Positions 7,697-14,726 of a stretch of DNA of 23,523 bases are shown here, one piece after another. Made by a program: the position numbers and the translations under genes. The notes below the pieces were generated by a model. The model saw nothing but the letters and a program-made list of their open reading frames with translations. It searched no databases and was not told the origin of the DNA. The stretch covers positions 1 through 23,523 of the forward strand of contig JACPDP010000032.1 of assembly GCA_016183945.1 (NCBI GenBank), given 5' to 3'. Each line of letters begins with the position of its first letter. Position 1 is the first letter of the stretch. This stretch comes from Magnetospirillum sp. (GTDB taxonomy: Bacteria > Pseudomonadota > Alphaproteobacteria > Rhodospirillales > Magnetospirillaceae).

Positions 7697-8667
7697 GGCT
7701 TCTGCTCCCCGTCGCCGTTCTTCTTCTTGTTGCGCGCGACCACGGCGGTCAGGCCCGCCAGAGCCACCACCGGCGCGATCATGCCGCTGTAGAGGGTGTG
7801 CTGGATGGTTTCGGACACCGAGGCGTAGGAGCGCTCGGGCAGCACCGGCATCCCCAATTTCTCGAACGCCACCCCCGACAGCATCAGCAACTGGGTGCCG
7901 CCCATCTCCTTGTCGCCGTAGATGTGCTGCAGATATTTGGCCGACAGGCGCGGCCGTCCCTGGTCGCCCGACCCGACCACGCGGCGGTCGGGACGGACCT
8001 CGGTACCGGGCGGCGTGGCGAGGCGGCGCCTGGCCTCCTCCTTGAGCAGCGCCACCGGGCCGAACATGGTGGCCCCGGTGGGGCATGAATCGGCACAGGC
8101 CGGCACCTTGCCCTCGGCCTGGAGGTGCTTGCACAACTGGCACTTGGAGATGGCCGGAAAGGCGTTGTCGTACTCGAAACGCGGCACGCCGAACGGACAC
8201 GAGGCGACGCAGTAGCGGCAGCCGATGCAGTTTTCCTTGTAGTGGCTGACGATGCCGGTCAGCGGGTCCTTCTGCATGGCCGAAACCGGGCAGACCGAGA
8301 CGCAGGACGGATCGACGCAATGCATGCAGGACTTCTTGGTGAAGGCGAAACCGTCGGTCTCGCGGTCCTTCACCGAGGCATCGCCATCCCGGTACATCTT
8401 GATGACGTTGAGCGCCTTGGCACCGATATCCACCGAGACGTCCAGATGCGGCTCGCGCACCGGCGTGTCGAACGGAATGGAGTTGGCCTGCTTGCAGGCG
8501 GTGACGCAGATCTTGCAGCCGACGCACAGCGTCGAATCGAACAGCAGACCCAGCGCCTGCGGCGGCATCGCCAGGTTGCCGCGGGCCTCGGCGACCGACG
8601 GCAACGCCGCTGCGGCCGCAGTGCCCGCCGCGGCGGATTTGAGGAAATCGCGTCTGCTGATGGTCAT
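7693..8667 (-). CDS. hybA: HybA-type 4Fe-4S ferredoxin subunit with Tat signal and C-terminal anchor
   Basis: This 324-aa protein has a Tat signal (SRRDFLKSAAAG), four cysteine clusters and one C-terminal membrane helix around residues 295-313 (MIAPVVALAGLTAVVAR). The clusters include LCVGCKICVTACK, KKSCMHCVDPSCVSVCPVSA, CIGCRYCVASCPFGVP and the C-rich CQLCKHLQ..CADSCPTGA. It matches hydrogenase-2 HybA closely, for example DSTLCVGC near the mature start, DPSCVSVCPVSAMQKDPLTG, and IQHTLYSGM before the anchor. In the family it is a periplasmic electron-transfer subunit between the catalytic dimer and HybB. Here its only catalytic partner in sight is FdhAB. The start at 8667 is set by the Tat signal; the ribosome binding site is weak (GGCAGGA). 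Confidence 0.92.
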   Translation of the reverse strand: MTISRRDFLKSAAAGTAAAAALPSVAEARGNLAMPPQALGLLFDSTLCVGCKICVTACKQANSIPFDTPVREPHLDVSVDIGAKALNVIKMYRDGDASVKDRETDGFAFTKKSCMHCVDPSCVSVCPVSAMQKDPLTGIVSHYKENCIGCRYCVASCPFGVPRFEYDNAFPAISKCQLCKHLQAEGKVPACADSCPTGATMFGPVALLKEEARRRLATPPGTEVRPDRRVVGSGDQGRPRLSAKYLQHIYGDKEMGGTQLLMLSGVAFEKLGMPVLPERSYASVSETIQHTLYSGMIAPVVALAGLTAVVARNKKKNGDGEQKP

Positions 8668-8692
8668 GGCGCCATCCTGCCCATCTGGAGAA

Positions 8693-9085
8693 TCACGCCT
8701 CGGGATGCCTGCCGAGGTTGCGAGCCAGCATCGCCCCGGCGCCGATGCCGAGACCGAACAGCACCGCCAGCAGGGCCATGGCCGAGGTGCTCGGCCCCTG
8801 GCCCTGCGGCGCTCCCACCGGCGGCACGTTGGCGTTCACCGGCGTGGTGAACCCGACGGCGCGGTCGGCGCAGCCCGGTATCGGCCTGATCAGCGTGGCG
8901 TCCCCCCCGGTGGCGGAGGGCTGCCCCTGAGCCCCCTGCTTGATGGAGCGCCAGATGTCCGGGTTGCTCGGCTTCGACTGAGCGGCGGTCGGCAGGTCCA
9001 CGTCGATGGCCTGCGCGACGGGTGCGACCAGCATCGCCGCGGCGAGGGCAGCGGCGGCAAGCCGCGGACTGCGACGCGCCGTCAT
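8693..9085 (-). CDS. Small periplasmic membrane-anchored protein, resembles the N-terminal part of FdhC gamma subunits
   Basis: This 130-aa protein has an N-terminal signal peptide (cleavage near VAQA, residue 27), a short periplasmic region of about 75 residues and a C-terminal membrane helix (SAMALLAVLFGLGIGAGAML). The periplasmic part contains NPDIWRSIKQGAQGQ followed by GGDATLIRPIPG. From memory this resembles the periplasmic leader of formate dehydrogenase cytochrome b gamma subunits (N-x-x-W-R-x-V-R-x-G ... G-x-x-L-I-Q-P), which there precedes the haem-binding helices. No haem motif (CxxCH) is present. The ATG overlaps the fdhB stop as ATGA, so the two are translationally coupled. I infer a structural or anchoring subunit of the complex. 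The assignment to the gamma leader needs a profile comparison. Confidence 0.72.
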   Translation of the reverse strand: MTARRSPRLAAAALAAAMLVAPVAQAIDVDLPTAAQSKPSNPDIWRSIKQGAQGQPSATGGDATLIRPIPGCADRAVGFTTPVNANVPPVGAPQGQGPSTSAMALLAVLFGLGIGAGAMLARNLGRHPEA

Positions 9086-9705
9086 CGCCCGCCCCCCTCC
9101 TTGGGCCCGGCGGCGCCGGCCTTGCGCTGATAGGCGGTGCCCCAGCCCCACGCCCCGGCCCCGAAGCCACGGGCGGCGACGCGATGGCGATAGATGTCCG
9201 ACACCTTGTCGGCATCGCCGGCCATCAGCGCCTTGGTGGCGCACATCTCGGCGCACAGCGGCAATTTTCCCTCGGCCAGACGGTTGCGGCCGTACTTGCG
9301 CAGCTCGGCCTCGGAGCCCGCCTGCTCGGGGCCGCCGGAGCAGAAGGTGCACTTGTCCATCTTGCCGCGGCCGGAATAGGCGCTGGATTGCGGGAACTGC
9401 GGTGCCCCGAACGGACAGGCGTACAGGCAGTAGCCGCAGCCGATGCACAGGTCCTTGTTGTGCAGGACCACGCCCTGTTCGGTCTGGTAGAAGCAGTCCA
9501 CCGGGCACACCGCCATGCAGGGCGGGTCCGAGCAGTGCATGCACGACACCGACAGCGAGCGCTCGCCCGGCTGGCCGTCGTTCAAGGTGATGACGCGCCG
9601 CCGGTTGATGCCCCAGGGCACCTCGTGCTCGTTCTTGCAGGCGGTGACGCAGCCGTTGCACTCGATGCAACTCTCTGCGTCGCAGAGGAATTTCATGCGG
9701 GCCAT
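9082..9705 (-). CDS. fdhB: Formate dehydrogenase iron-sulfur subunit FdhB
   Basis: This 207-aa ferredoxin-like subunit passes electrons from FdhA. Four cysteine groups bind [4Fe-4S] clusters: CIECNGCVTACKNEHEVP near the N-terminus, CMHCSDPPCMAVCPVDCF, LCIGCGYCLYACPFGAPQFP, and CTFCSGG with a later CAEMCATKAL. It has no signal of its own, as expected for a subunit exported with its Tat-bearing partner. There is no C-terminal membrane helix, unlike FdnH-type beta subunits, which fits the use of a separate HybA. The start is preceded by AAGGAGG, which overlaps the TAA stop of fdhA; the C-terminal end overlaps the next gene by ATGA. Confidence 0.93.
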   Translation of the reverse strand: MARMKFLCDAESCIECNGCVTACKNEHEVPWGINRRRVITLNDGQPGERSLSVSCMHCSDPPCMAVCPVDCFYQTEQGVVLHNKDLCIGCGYCLYACPFGAPQFPQSSAYSGRGKMDKCTFCSGGPEQAGSEAELRKYGRNRLAEGKLPLCAEMCATKALMAGDADKVSDIYRHRVAARGFGAGAWGWGTAYQRKAGAAGPKEGGGR

Positions 9706-9717
9706 GGGTGTTCCTCC

Positions 9718-12578
9718 TTAGGCCTTCTCGATGCGGCACAGGGTGACCTTGGTTTCCTGCATGCAGGTCACCGGGTCGTAACCGTAGGTGGTCACGGCGT
9801 TGCAGGACTCGCCCAGCACATAGGGTGCCGCGCCCTCGGGGTATTTGCCCCTGAGGCTCTGGCCCATGTAATGGCCACCGAAGTGGAAGGGCATGAAGGC
9901 GACGCCGGACGCCACACGCTCGGTCACCATCGCCTTGACCTTGACCTTGCCGCCCTCCGGCCCGAGCACCCACATCCATTCGCCGTTTCTGACGCCGGCG
10001 TTGTTGGCGTCGTGCGGGTTGACCTCGCAGTACATGTCCTGCTGCAGCTCGGCCAGCCACGGGTTGGAGCGGGTCTCCTCGCCGCCGCCCTCGTACTCGA
10101 CGATGCGGCCCGAGGTCAGGATGGTGGGGAACTGCTTGGCGACGTCCTTGGCCTGGATGCTCTCGTAGAGCATGGGCAGGCGGAAGTCCTTGCCGTCCTT
10201 CCAGGTGGGATACTTGGCCACCAGGTCGCGGCGGTTGGTGTAGAGCGGTTCGCGGTGCAGCGGCACCGGGTCGGGGAAGTTCCACACCACGGCGCGGGCC
10301 TTGGCGTTGCCGAAGGGCGCGAGGCCATGCTTGATGGCCACCCGGACGATGCCGCCCGAGAAGTCGGTGTGCCACGCCACCTCGTCGATCTTCTCACCGC
10401 CGATCTTGGCGATCACCGCCATTTCGGCCTCGGTGAGTTCCTTGTCCCAGCCGAATTTCTTCAGCATGCCCAGCGACACCGCGGGATGGCCGTCCTTGAT
10501 CTCCGAACCCTTGGGGTAGGAATCCTCGGCCAGCAGGTTTTCGCCGTTGCGCTCGACGCCGAACGAGGCGCGGAAGCACAGACCGCCGTCCTTCACCGGC
10601 TTCGAGGTGTCGTAGAGGTTGGGGGTGCCGGGGTGCTTCAGCGACACGCCGTTGCCCCAGCACGGCCACGGCAGCCCGTAATACTCGCCGTCGCAGGCCC
10701 CGCCCTTGGCCTTCAGGGTGACCGGATCGAAGGTCGCCTGGTTCTTCAGGTGCAGCTTGAGACGTTCCGGCGTGATGCCGGAATAGCCGATGGTCAGCAC
10801 ACCCTTGTTGATCTCGCGCAGGATGTCCTCGATCACCGGGACGTTCCCCTGCACCTTGATGTTCTTGAACATGTCCGCGGCGAAGCCGAATTTACGCGCG
10901 AACAGGTACATGATCTCGTGGTCGGCCTTGCACTCGAACAACGGCTTGACCACCTGCTCGCTCCACTGCACCGACCGGTTCGAGGCGGTGCGCGAGCCGT
11001 CGACCTCGTACTGGGTGGCCGCCGGCAGCAGGTAGACGCCGTCCTTTCGGTCGTGCAACACCGCCGAGACGGTCGGATAGGGATCGATCACCACCAGCAG
11101 GTCGAGCTTCTCCATCGCCTTCTTGACGTCGGGCATGCGGGTCTGCGAATTGGGGGCGTGGCCCCAGAACACCATGGCCCGAATGTTGTCGGCCTGGGCG
11201 AGGTTCTCCTTGGTCTCCAGCACGCCGTCGAACCAGCGCGACACCGGAATGCCCTTGCCCTCCATCATCTTCTTGTCGGCGAAGCGCCCCAGCAGGGTGT
11301 CGTAGGGAACCTCCCACACCCGCGCCCAGTGCTTCCAGGCCGGTTCGGCGATGCCGTAGTAGCCGGGCAGCGTGGCGACGTCGAGGCCCATGTCGGTGGC
11401 GCCCTGGACGTTGTCGTGGCCGCGGAAGATGTTGGTGCCGCCGCCGGCCACGCCCATGTTGCCGAGCACGAGTTGCAGCACGCAGTAGATGCGGGTGTTG
11501 TTGTTGCCGACGTGATGCTGGGTGCCGCCCATGCACCACACCAGGGTGCCGGGACGGTTCTCGGCCAGCATGCGGGCGACGCGCTTGACCTGGGTGCCCG
11601 GCACGCCGGTGACCTTCTCGACCTCGTCGGGGGTCCACTTCTTGGCCTCGTCGCGAATCTGGTTCATGCCCCAGACGCGCTTCTTGATGAAGTCCTTGTC
11701 CTCCCAGCCGTTCTCGAAGATGTGCCACATCAGGCCGTAGATCAGCGGCACGTCGGTACCGGGCCGGAAGCGCACGAACTCGTCGGCATGCGCCGCCGTG
11801 CGGGTGAAGCGCGGGTCGCAGACGATCAGGGGCGCGTTGTTCTGCTCCTTGGCCTTCAGGATGTGCATCATCGCCACCGGATGCGCCTCGGCGGCGTTGG
11901 AGCCGATCATGAAGATGGCTTTGGAGTTGAGAATGTCGTTGTAGCTGTTGGTCATCGCCCCGTAGCCCCAGGTCTGGGCGACGCCGGCGACGGTGGTCGA
12001 GTGGCAGATGCGGGCCTGGTGGTCGATGTTGTTGGAGCCCCAGAAGGCGCCGAACTTCCTCAGCAGGTAGGCCTGCTCGTTGGAGAACTTGGCCGAGCCC
12101 AGCCAATAGACCGAATCGGGTCCCGATTTCCCGCGGATCGACATCATCTTGTCGCCGATCTGGCCGATGGCCTCGTCCCACGAAATACGCTTCCACTGGC
12201 CGCCTTCCAGCTTCATCGGGTATTTGAGGCGGCGTTCGCCGTGGGCGTGCTCGCGGACCGCGGCGCCCTTGGCGCAATGGCCGCCCAGGTTGATGGGGCT
12301 GTCGAACGCCGGCTCCTGGCCGACCCACACCCCATTGCGAACCTCGGCCACCACGGTGCAGCCGACCGAGCAGTGGGTGCAGATGGCGAGCTTCTTGACC
12401 ACCTCGCCGCCGTTGGCGGCGGCGGGAGCGGCGGCTTGGCCATGCCGATGGCGGCACCGGCACCGAGGCCGGATCGCTTGAGGAACGCCCGCCGATCGAG
12501 CGTGCCGGCGCTCACCCCCGCCAATGTCCCGGTCATTCGGGACGACCGCACCGTCCCCTCGCCCTTCTTGATGAGCAT
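9718..12578 (-). CDS. fdhA: Formate dehydrogenase catalytic subunit FdhA, Tat signal out of frame by one base
   Basis: This is a molybdopterin oxidoreductase of the periplasmic formate dehydrogenase type. The mature region has the N-terminal cluster CTHCSVGC...HCAKG, then HQARICHSTTVAGVAQTWGY, where the Cys is the likely Mo/W ligand (a Cys enzyme, not selenocysteine). It continues through ARNxxN-type pterin-binding regions to a C-terminal domain ending CRIEKA. The Tat signal (DRRAFLKRSGLGAG) starts at ATG 12578 with AAGGGGAG upstream, but is in a different frame from the enzyme. The switch is near 12431-12437; one missing G after MAK would restore a continuous 953-aa protein reading MAKAAAPAAANGGEVVKKLA. 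As written, the enzyme frame could start only at a weak GTG (12402) without export signal. It follows the small Tat gene by 14 bases and precedes fdhB. Confidence 0.9.
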
Positions 12579-12592
12579 GGTCGCAACTCCCC

Positions 12593-12796
12593 TTAGAACC
12601 GCGCCACGGTGGCGTAGTAGCGCTTGACGTGCTCGGTTTCGCTGTAGCCGGTGCCGGCGGCCTTGCCGGCCGCCTCGGCCGTGCCGCCGGCGGCGACGGC
12701 GGTTACCGCGGCCGCCCCGGCCGCTCCGGCGCCCAGGACGCTGCGGCGCAGGAACTCACGCCGTCCCACCGCTTCCTTGGTCTTGTCCTCGGTCAT
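12593..12796 (-). CDS. Formate dehydrogenase region Tat-target small protein
   Basis: This 67-aa protein consists mostly of a Tat signal (GRREFLRRSVLGAGAAG and a long alanine-rich stretch) followed by a short tail ending EHVKRYYATVARF. Small proteins of this form occur directly upstream of fdhA in many proteobacterial formate dehydrogenase operons (the TIGR02811-type family). Their role is unknown; an assembly or export role is assumed from the conserved position. GGAAGGGAGG lies upstream of the ATG. Next comes fdhA, 14 bases away. Confidence 0.88.
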   Translation of the reverse strand: MTEDKTKEAVGRREFLRRSVLGAGAAGAAAVTAVAAGGTAEAAGKAAGTGYSETEHVKRYYATVARF

Positions 12797-12820
12797 GACG
12801 ACACCCCTCCCTTCCGTCTC

Positions 12821-12840
12821 CGAGCCGTTAAACCGGCTCG
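12821..12840. other. Short hairpin in the leader of the small Tat gene
   Basis: CGAGCCG-TTAAAC-CGGCTCG forms a perfect 7-bp stem with a 6-base loop, about 25 bases before the small Tat gene start and after the torD stop. It could trim or partly terminate the operon message. No T-run follows. Confidence 0.4.
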
Positions 12841-12849
12841 CTTTCGTTT

Positions 12850-12889
12850 GCCCCTCGCCGGGCGCTCGCATCCGCTCGCTTGGCCGCCG
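12850..12889. repeat. Intergenic repeat, copy 2 (torD-small Tat gap)
   Basis: The plus-strand stretch GCCCCTCGCCGGGCGCTCGC then ATCCGC..GCTTGGC matches copy 1 at 7600-7643. It sits in the 119-base gap between the chaperone gene and the small Tat gene. The inner hairpin of copy 1 is replaced here by a GCTCGC direct repeat, so the primary sequence is better conserved than the fold. Confidence 0.55.
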
Positions 12890-12915
12890 CCGCAATGGCG
12901 GCTGGAGAAGCGTTG

Positions 12916-13548
12916 TCAGGCCAAGGTGTACGCCTCGGCCTCGATATCCATGAAGATCCGCCCCAGCCTTCCGACCGCGCGAAACAGCGACGCGGCCTCG
13001 GCCTTTTCCAGGTCGGTGAAGAAACGCGGCAGCCAGCTGCCCACATGCCGGCCGAAGAAGATGCGTTGTGTCTCGCTGTCCACCGGCACGCCGAACCCGC
13101 CCAGGATCAGGCCCGCCATGGTCTCGCACAGTGCGGCGGCGTGGTCCTCGGGTTCCGGGTTGCCGGCGGCGACGGCCACGCCCAGGGGGGCCAGATCGCC
13201 GCGCAGCTCCGCCAGCGGCTTGTCGTGCAGGAAGCCGCACAGATAGTGCGAGCCGTAGGGGAGAAGCTCCCCCTGCCCCAGGCCGATGAACAAGGCGTCG
13301 TATTCGGCCTCGGCCGCCGCCGCGGTGGTCCGCGCCGCGGCCGTGGCCAGGGCATCCAGCGCCGCCCCCAGTTCGGTGCCGGCCTCGCCGCCGAACTGTT
13401 CACAGCGGGCGAGAAGCCCGGCACACGGCGGCCGGGCGAGAAACTGGGCGAGCAAGGCGTAGAACTCCGCCCGCAGCCGGTCTTCCTCGGCGACGGAGCA
13501 GGGTAGCGGATTGGGGCAACAAGATTCGCTCGATGGCTGAACCGCCAT
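12916..13548 (-). CDS. TorD/DmsD-family chaperone of formate dehydrogenase
   Basis: This 210-aa protein is predicted to be all helical and matches the TorD/DmsD chaperone family, which binds Tat signals and helps insert the molybdenum cofactor before export. Family features include the N-terminal RLRAEFYALLAQFLARPP, the middle EAEYDALFIGLGQGELLPYG followed by SHYLCGF and the HDKPLAELR loop, and DHAAALCETMAGLI. The cysteine-rich N-terminus (SSESCCPNPLPCS) is unusual. I start at ATG 13548 because GGGGAGG is 7 bases upstream, rather than at an upstream codon. It is the first gene of the fdh operon with a likely promoter upstream. Confidence 0.85.
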   Translation of the reverse strand: MAVQPSSESCCPNPLPCSVAEEDRLRAEFYALLAQFLARPPCAGLLARCEQFGGEAGTELGAALDALATAAARTTAAAAEAEYDALFIGLGQGELLPYGSHYLCGFLHDKPLAELRGDLAPLGVAVAAGNPEPEDHAAALCETMAGLILGGFGVPVDSETQRIFFGRHVGSWLPRFFTDLEKAEAASLFRAVGRLGRIFMDIEAEAYTLA

Positions 13549-13613
13549 TCGACTGCCTCCCCCAGACGACTCCCGACCCACGTTTTTTGGGCCATTATTC
13601 TTTGCTTGGAAAC

Positions 13614-13642
13614 ACCCTACCTCTTGGAGGGGTATTGGTCAA
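13614..13642 (-). promoter_or_regulatory. Probable sigma-70-type promoter of the fdh operon
   Basis: On the minus strand TTGACC (13637-13642) and TAGGGT (13614-13619) are separated by 17 bases, leaving a leader of about 60 bases before the chaperone gene. The spacer carries ACCCCT...AGGTAGGGT, and a similar ACCCCTTAGGGT lies about 35 bases upstream (13677-13688). The two may be sites for one regulator. Confidence 0.45.
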
Positions 13643-13752
13643 CGCCCTTGAATGCACAAACCAACCCCCTCTTCCAACCCTAAGGGGTGGGCTCCACCGT
13701 GGGCGAGGGGCGACGGTGAATAGTAACGCATTGAAAAGACATGGATATCTCC

Positions 13753-14154
13753 CTAGCCCTCATCTGCGGGAAGCGGGACCCGCGTCGACGGGTCGGTCAG
13801 CGGCTCCGCCACCGACGCCCCCTCCCGGACCTCCCGTTGCCCCACCCCTTCGGCTAGGCATTGGGTTGCGCCGGATACAACATTCGCCGCAAGGCCGGTA
13901 ACATAAACATGATTGTGCAGGTCCATGACGTCCATTGCCGCCAGTGTCGGATCGCTGCGCCACAGGCTGCGGAGGGCCTGGCTGCGCAGCACCGCCGGCA
14001 GGTCATCGCCCAGCAGGTCGCGCGCCGCCTTGACCGCGGGATCAAGCTCGACCGTCGGCACGGCGGCCGGCGACGGCACCGGCGCGATGGCCGGCGCCGG
14101 TGCCGCCAGCTTGCGGCGCGACCAGCGCGCCAGGAAGCCTTCGTCGCGGCTCAT
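13753..14154 (-). CDS. DUF3306-type accessory protein of the formate dehydrogenase cluster
   Basis: This 133-aa protein begins MSRDEGFLARWSRRKLA, the typical opening of DUF3306 proteins, and has the family segment LRSLWRSDPTLAAMDVMDLH in the middle, which in relatives precedes an acidic LNDYDDDF-like stretch. No membrane segment or cofactor motif is visible and the function is unknown. Its start overlaps the DUF3305 stop as ATGA. The C-terminal ~35 residues look unstructured. Occurrence next to DUF3305 and formate dehydrogenase genes is known for this family and supports an assembly or maintenance role. Confidence 0.8.
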   Translation of the reverse strand: MSRDEGFLARWSRRKLAAPAPAIAPVPSPAAVPTVELDPAVKAARDLLGDDLPAVLRSQALRSLWRSDPTLAAMDVMDLHNHVYVTGLAANVVSGATQCLAEGVGQREVREGASVAEPLTDPSTRVPLPADEG

Positions 14155-14636
14155 GGCCGCTCCGTTTCACTGCGCCAGTCCTTGCGCTTGCGTTTCTCGA
14201 ACGGCTGATCGGCGGGACAGCGATCGGTGAAATCGGCGATCCACGCCCGCACCATTTCGGGCATGGCCACCGCCTCGACCACGTCCTCGCCGCACTCCAT
14301 CAGCTTCTGCGCCTCGTCGGGGGCGGCGGTCACCAGCAACACCTGCCACGGCACCGGCCGCAACTCGTCGGCGCGGCGCAGGGCGATGAACAGGGTCGGC
14401 CGCTCGCCGGCCAGGTTGTAGCGATAGCTGGCGGCATCGGAACGGTGCAGCATCAGTTCGGCCGGGCCCAACAGGTACTGTTCGCCCTGGTCGTCGACGC
14501 GCAGCCGCCTGGCCGCCCCGTCACCGCCGTGGGGCAACACGGCGACGGGCAGCCACGTCTCGCTCGCCCAGGCACTGGCGAGGCGACGCCGCTCCACGAC
14601 GATGCCGATCTCAAGCCGTTGGTGGAATTCGCTCAT
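14151..14636 (-). CDS. DUF3305-type accessory protein of the formate dehydrogenase cluster
   Basis: This 161-aa protein is of the DUF3305 family: FHQRLEIGIVVERRRLASAW followed by WLPVAVLP near the start, then YLLGPAELMLHRSDAASYRY and the C-terminal RAWIADFTDRCPADQPFEKR. The family's charged C-terminus (KRKRKDW) is present. Its function is unknown, but the DUF3305-DUF3306 pair travels with formate dehydrogenase. The start MSEFH at 14636 is supported by the conserved first residues; an upstream ATG at 14690 would overlap the divergent gene's leader and has no ribosome binding site. Confidence 0.82.
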   Translation of the reverse strand: MSEFHQRLEIGIVVERRRLASAWASETWLPVAVLPHGGDGAARRLRVDDQGEQYLLGPAELMLHRSDAASYRYNLAGERPTLFIALRRADELRPVPWQVLLVTAAPDEAQKLMECGEDVVEAVAMPEMVRAWIADFTDRCPADQPFEKRKRKDWRSETERP

Positions 14637-14726
14637 ACCCACGACCTTAACGCTGCCGCCGGGTAAAGTCGAATGACTCCGCTGCAACAAGGCGGTTATG
14701 GTTTCCCTTCGGCCAGGGAGGTGGGG

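Noticed and set aside
12000..12020. Possible selenocysteine site in FdhA
   Set aside because: The active-site position is encoded as cysteine in ARICHSTTV, with no in-frame TGA there, so this is a Cys-type enzyme.
9022..12627. Very long plus-strand open frame (1201 codons) opposite fdhA and fdhB
   Set aside because: It is the mirror of strongly biased GC-rich codons of the real genes. Its product is His/Val/Gly/Leu-rich low-complexity sequence with no motif, while the minus strand carries clear enzyme motifs.
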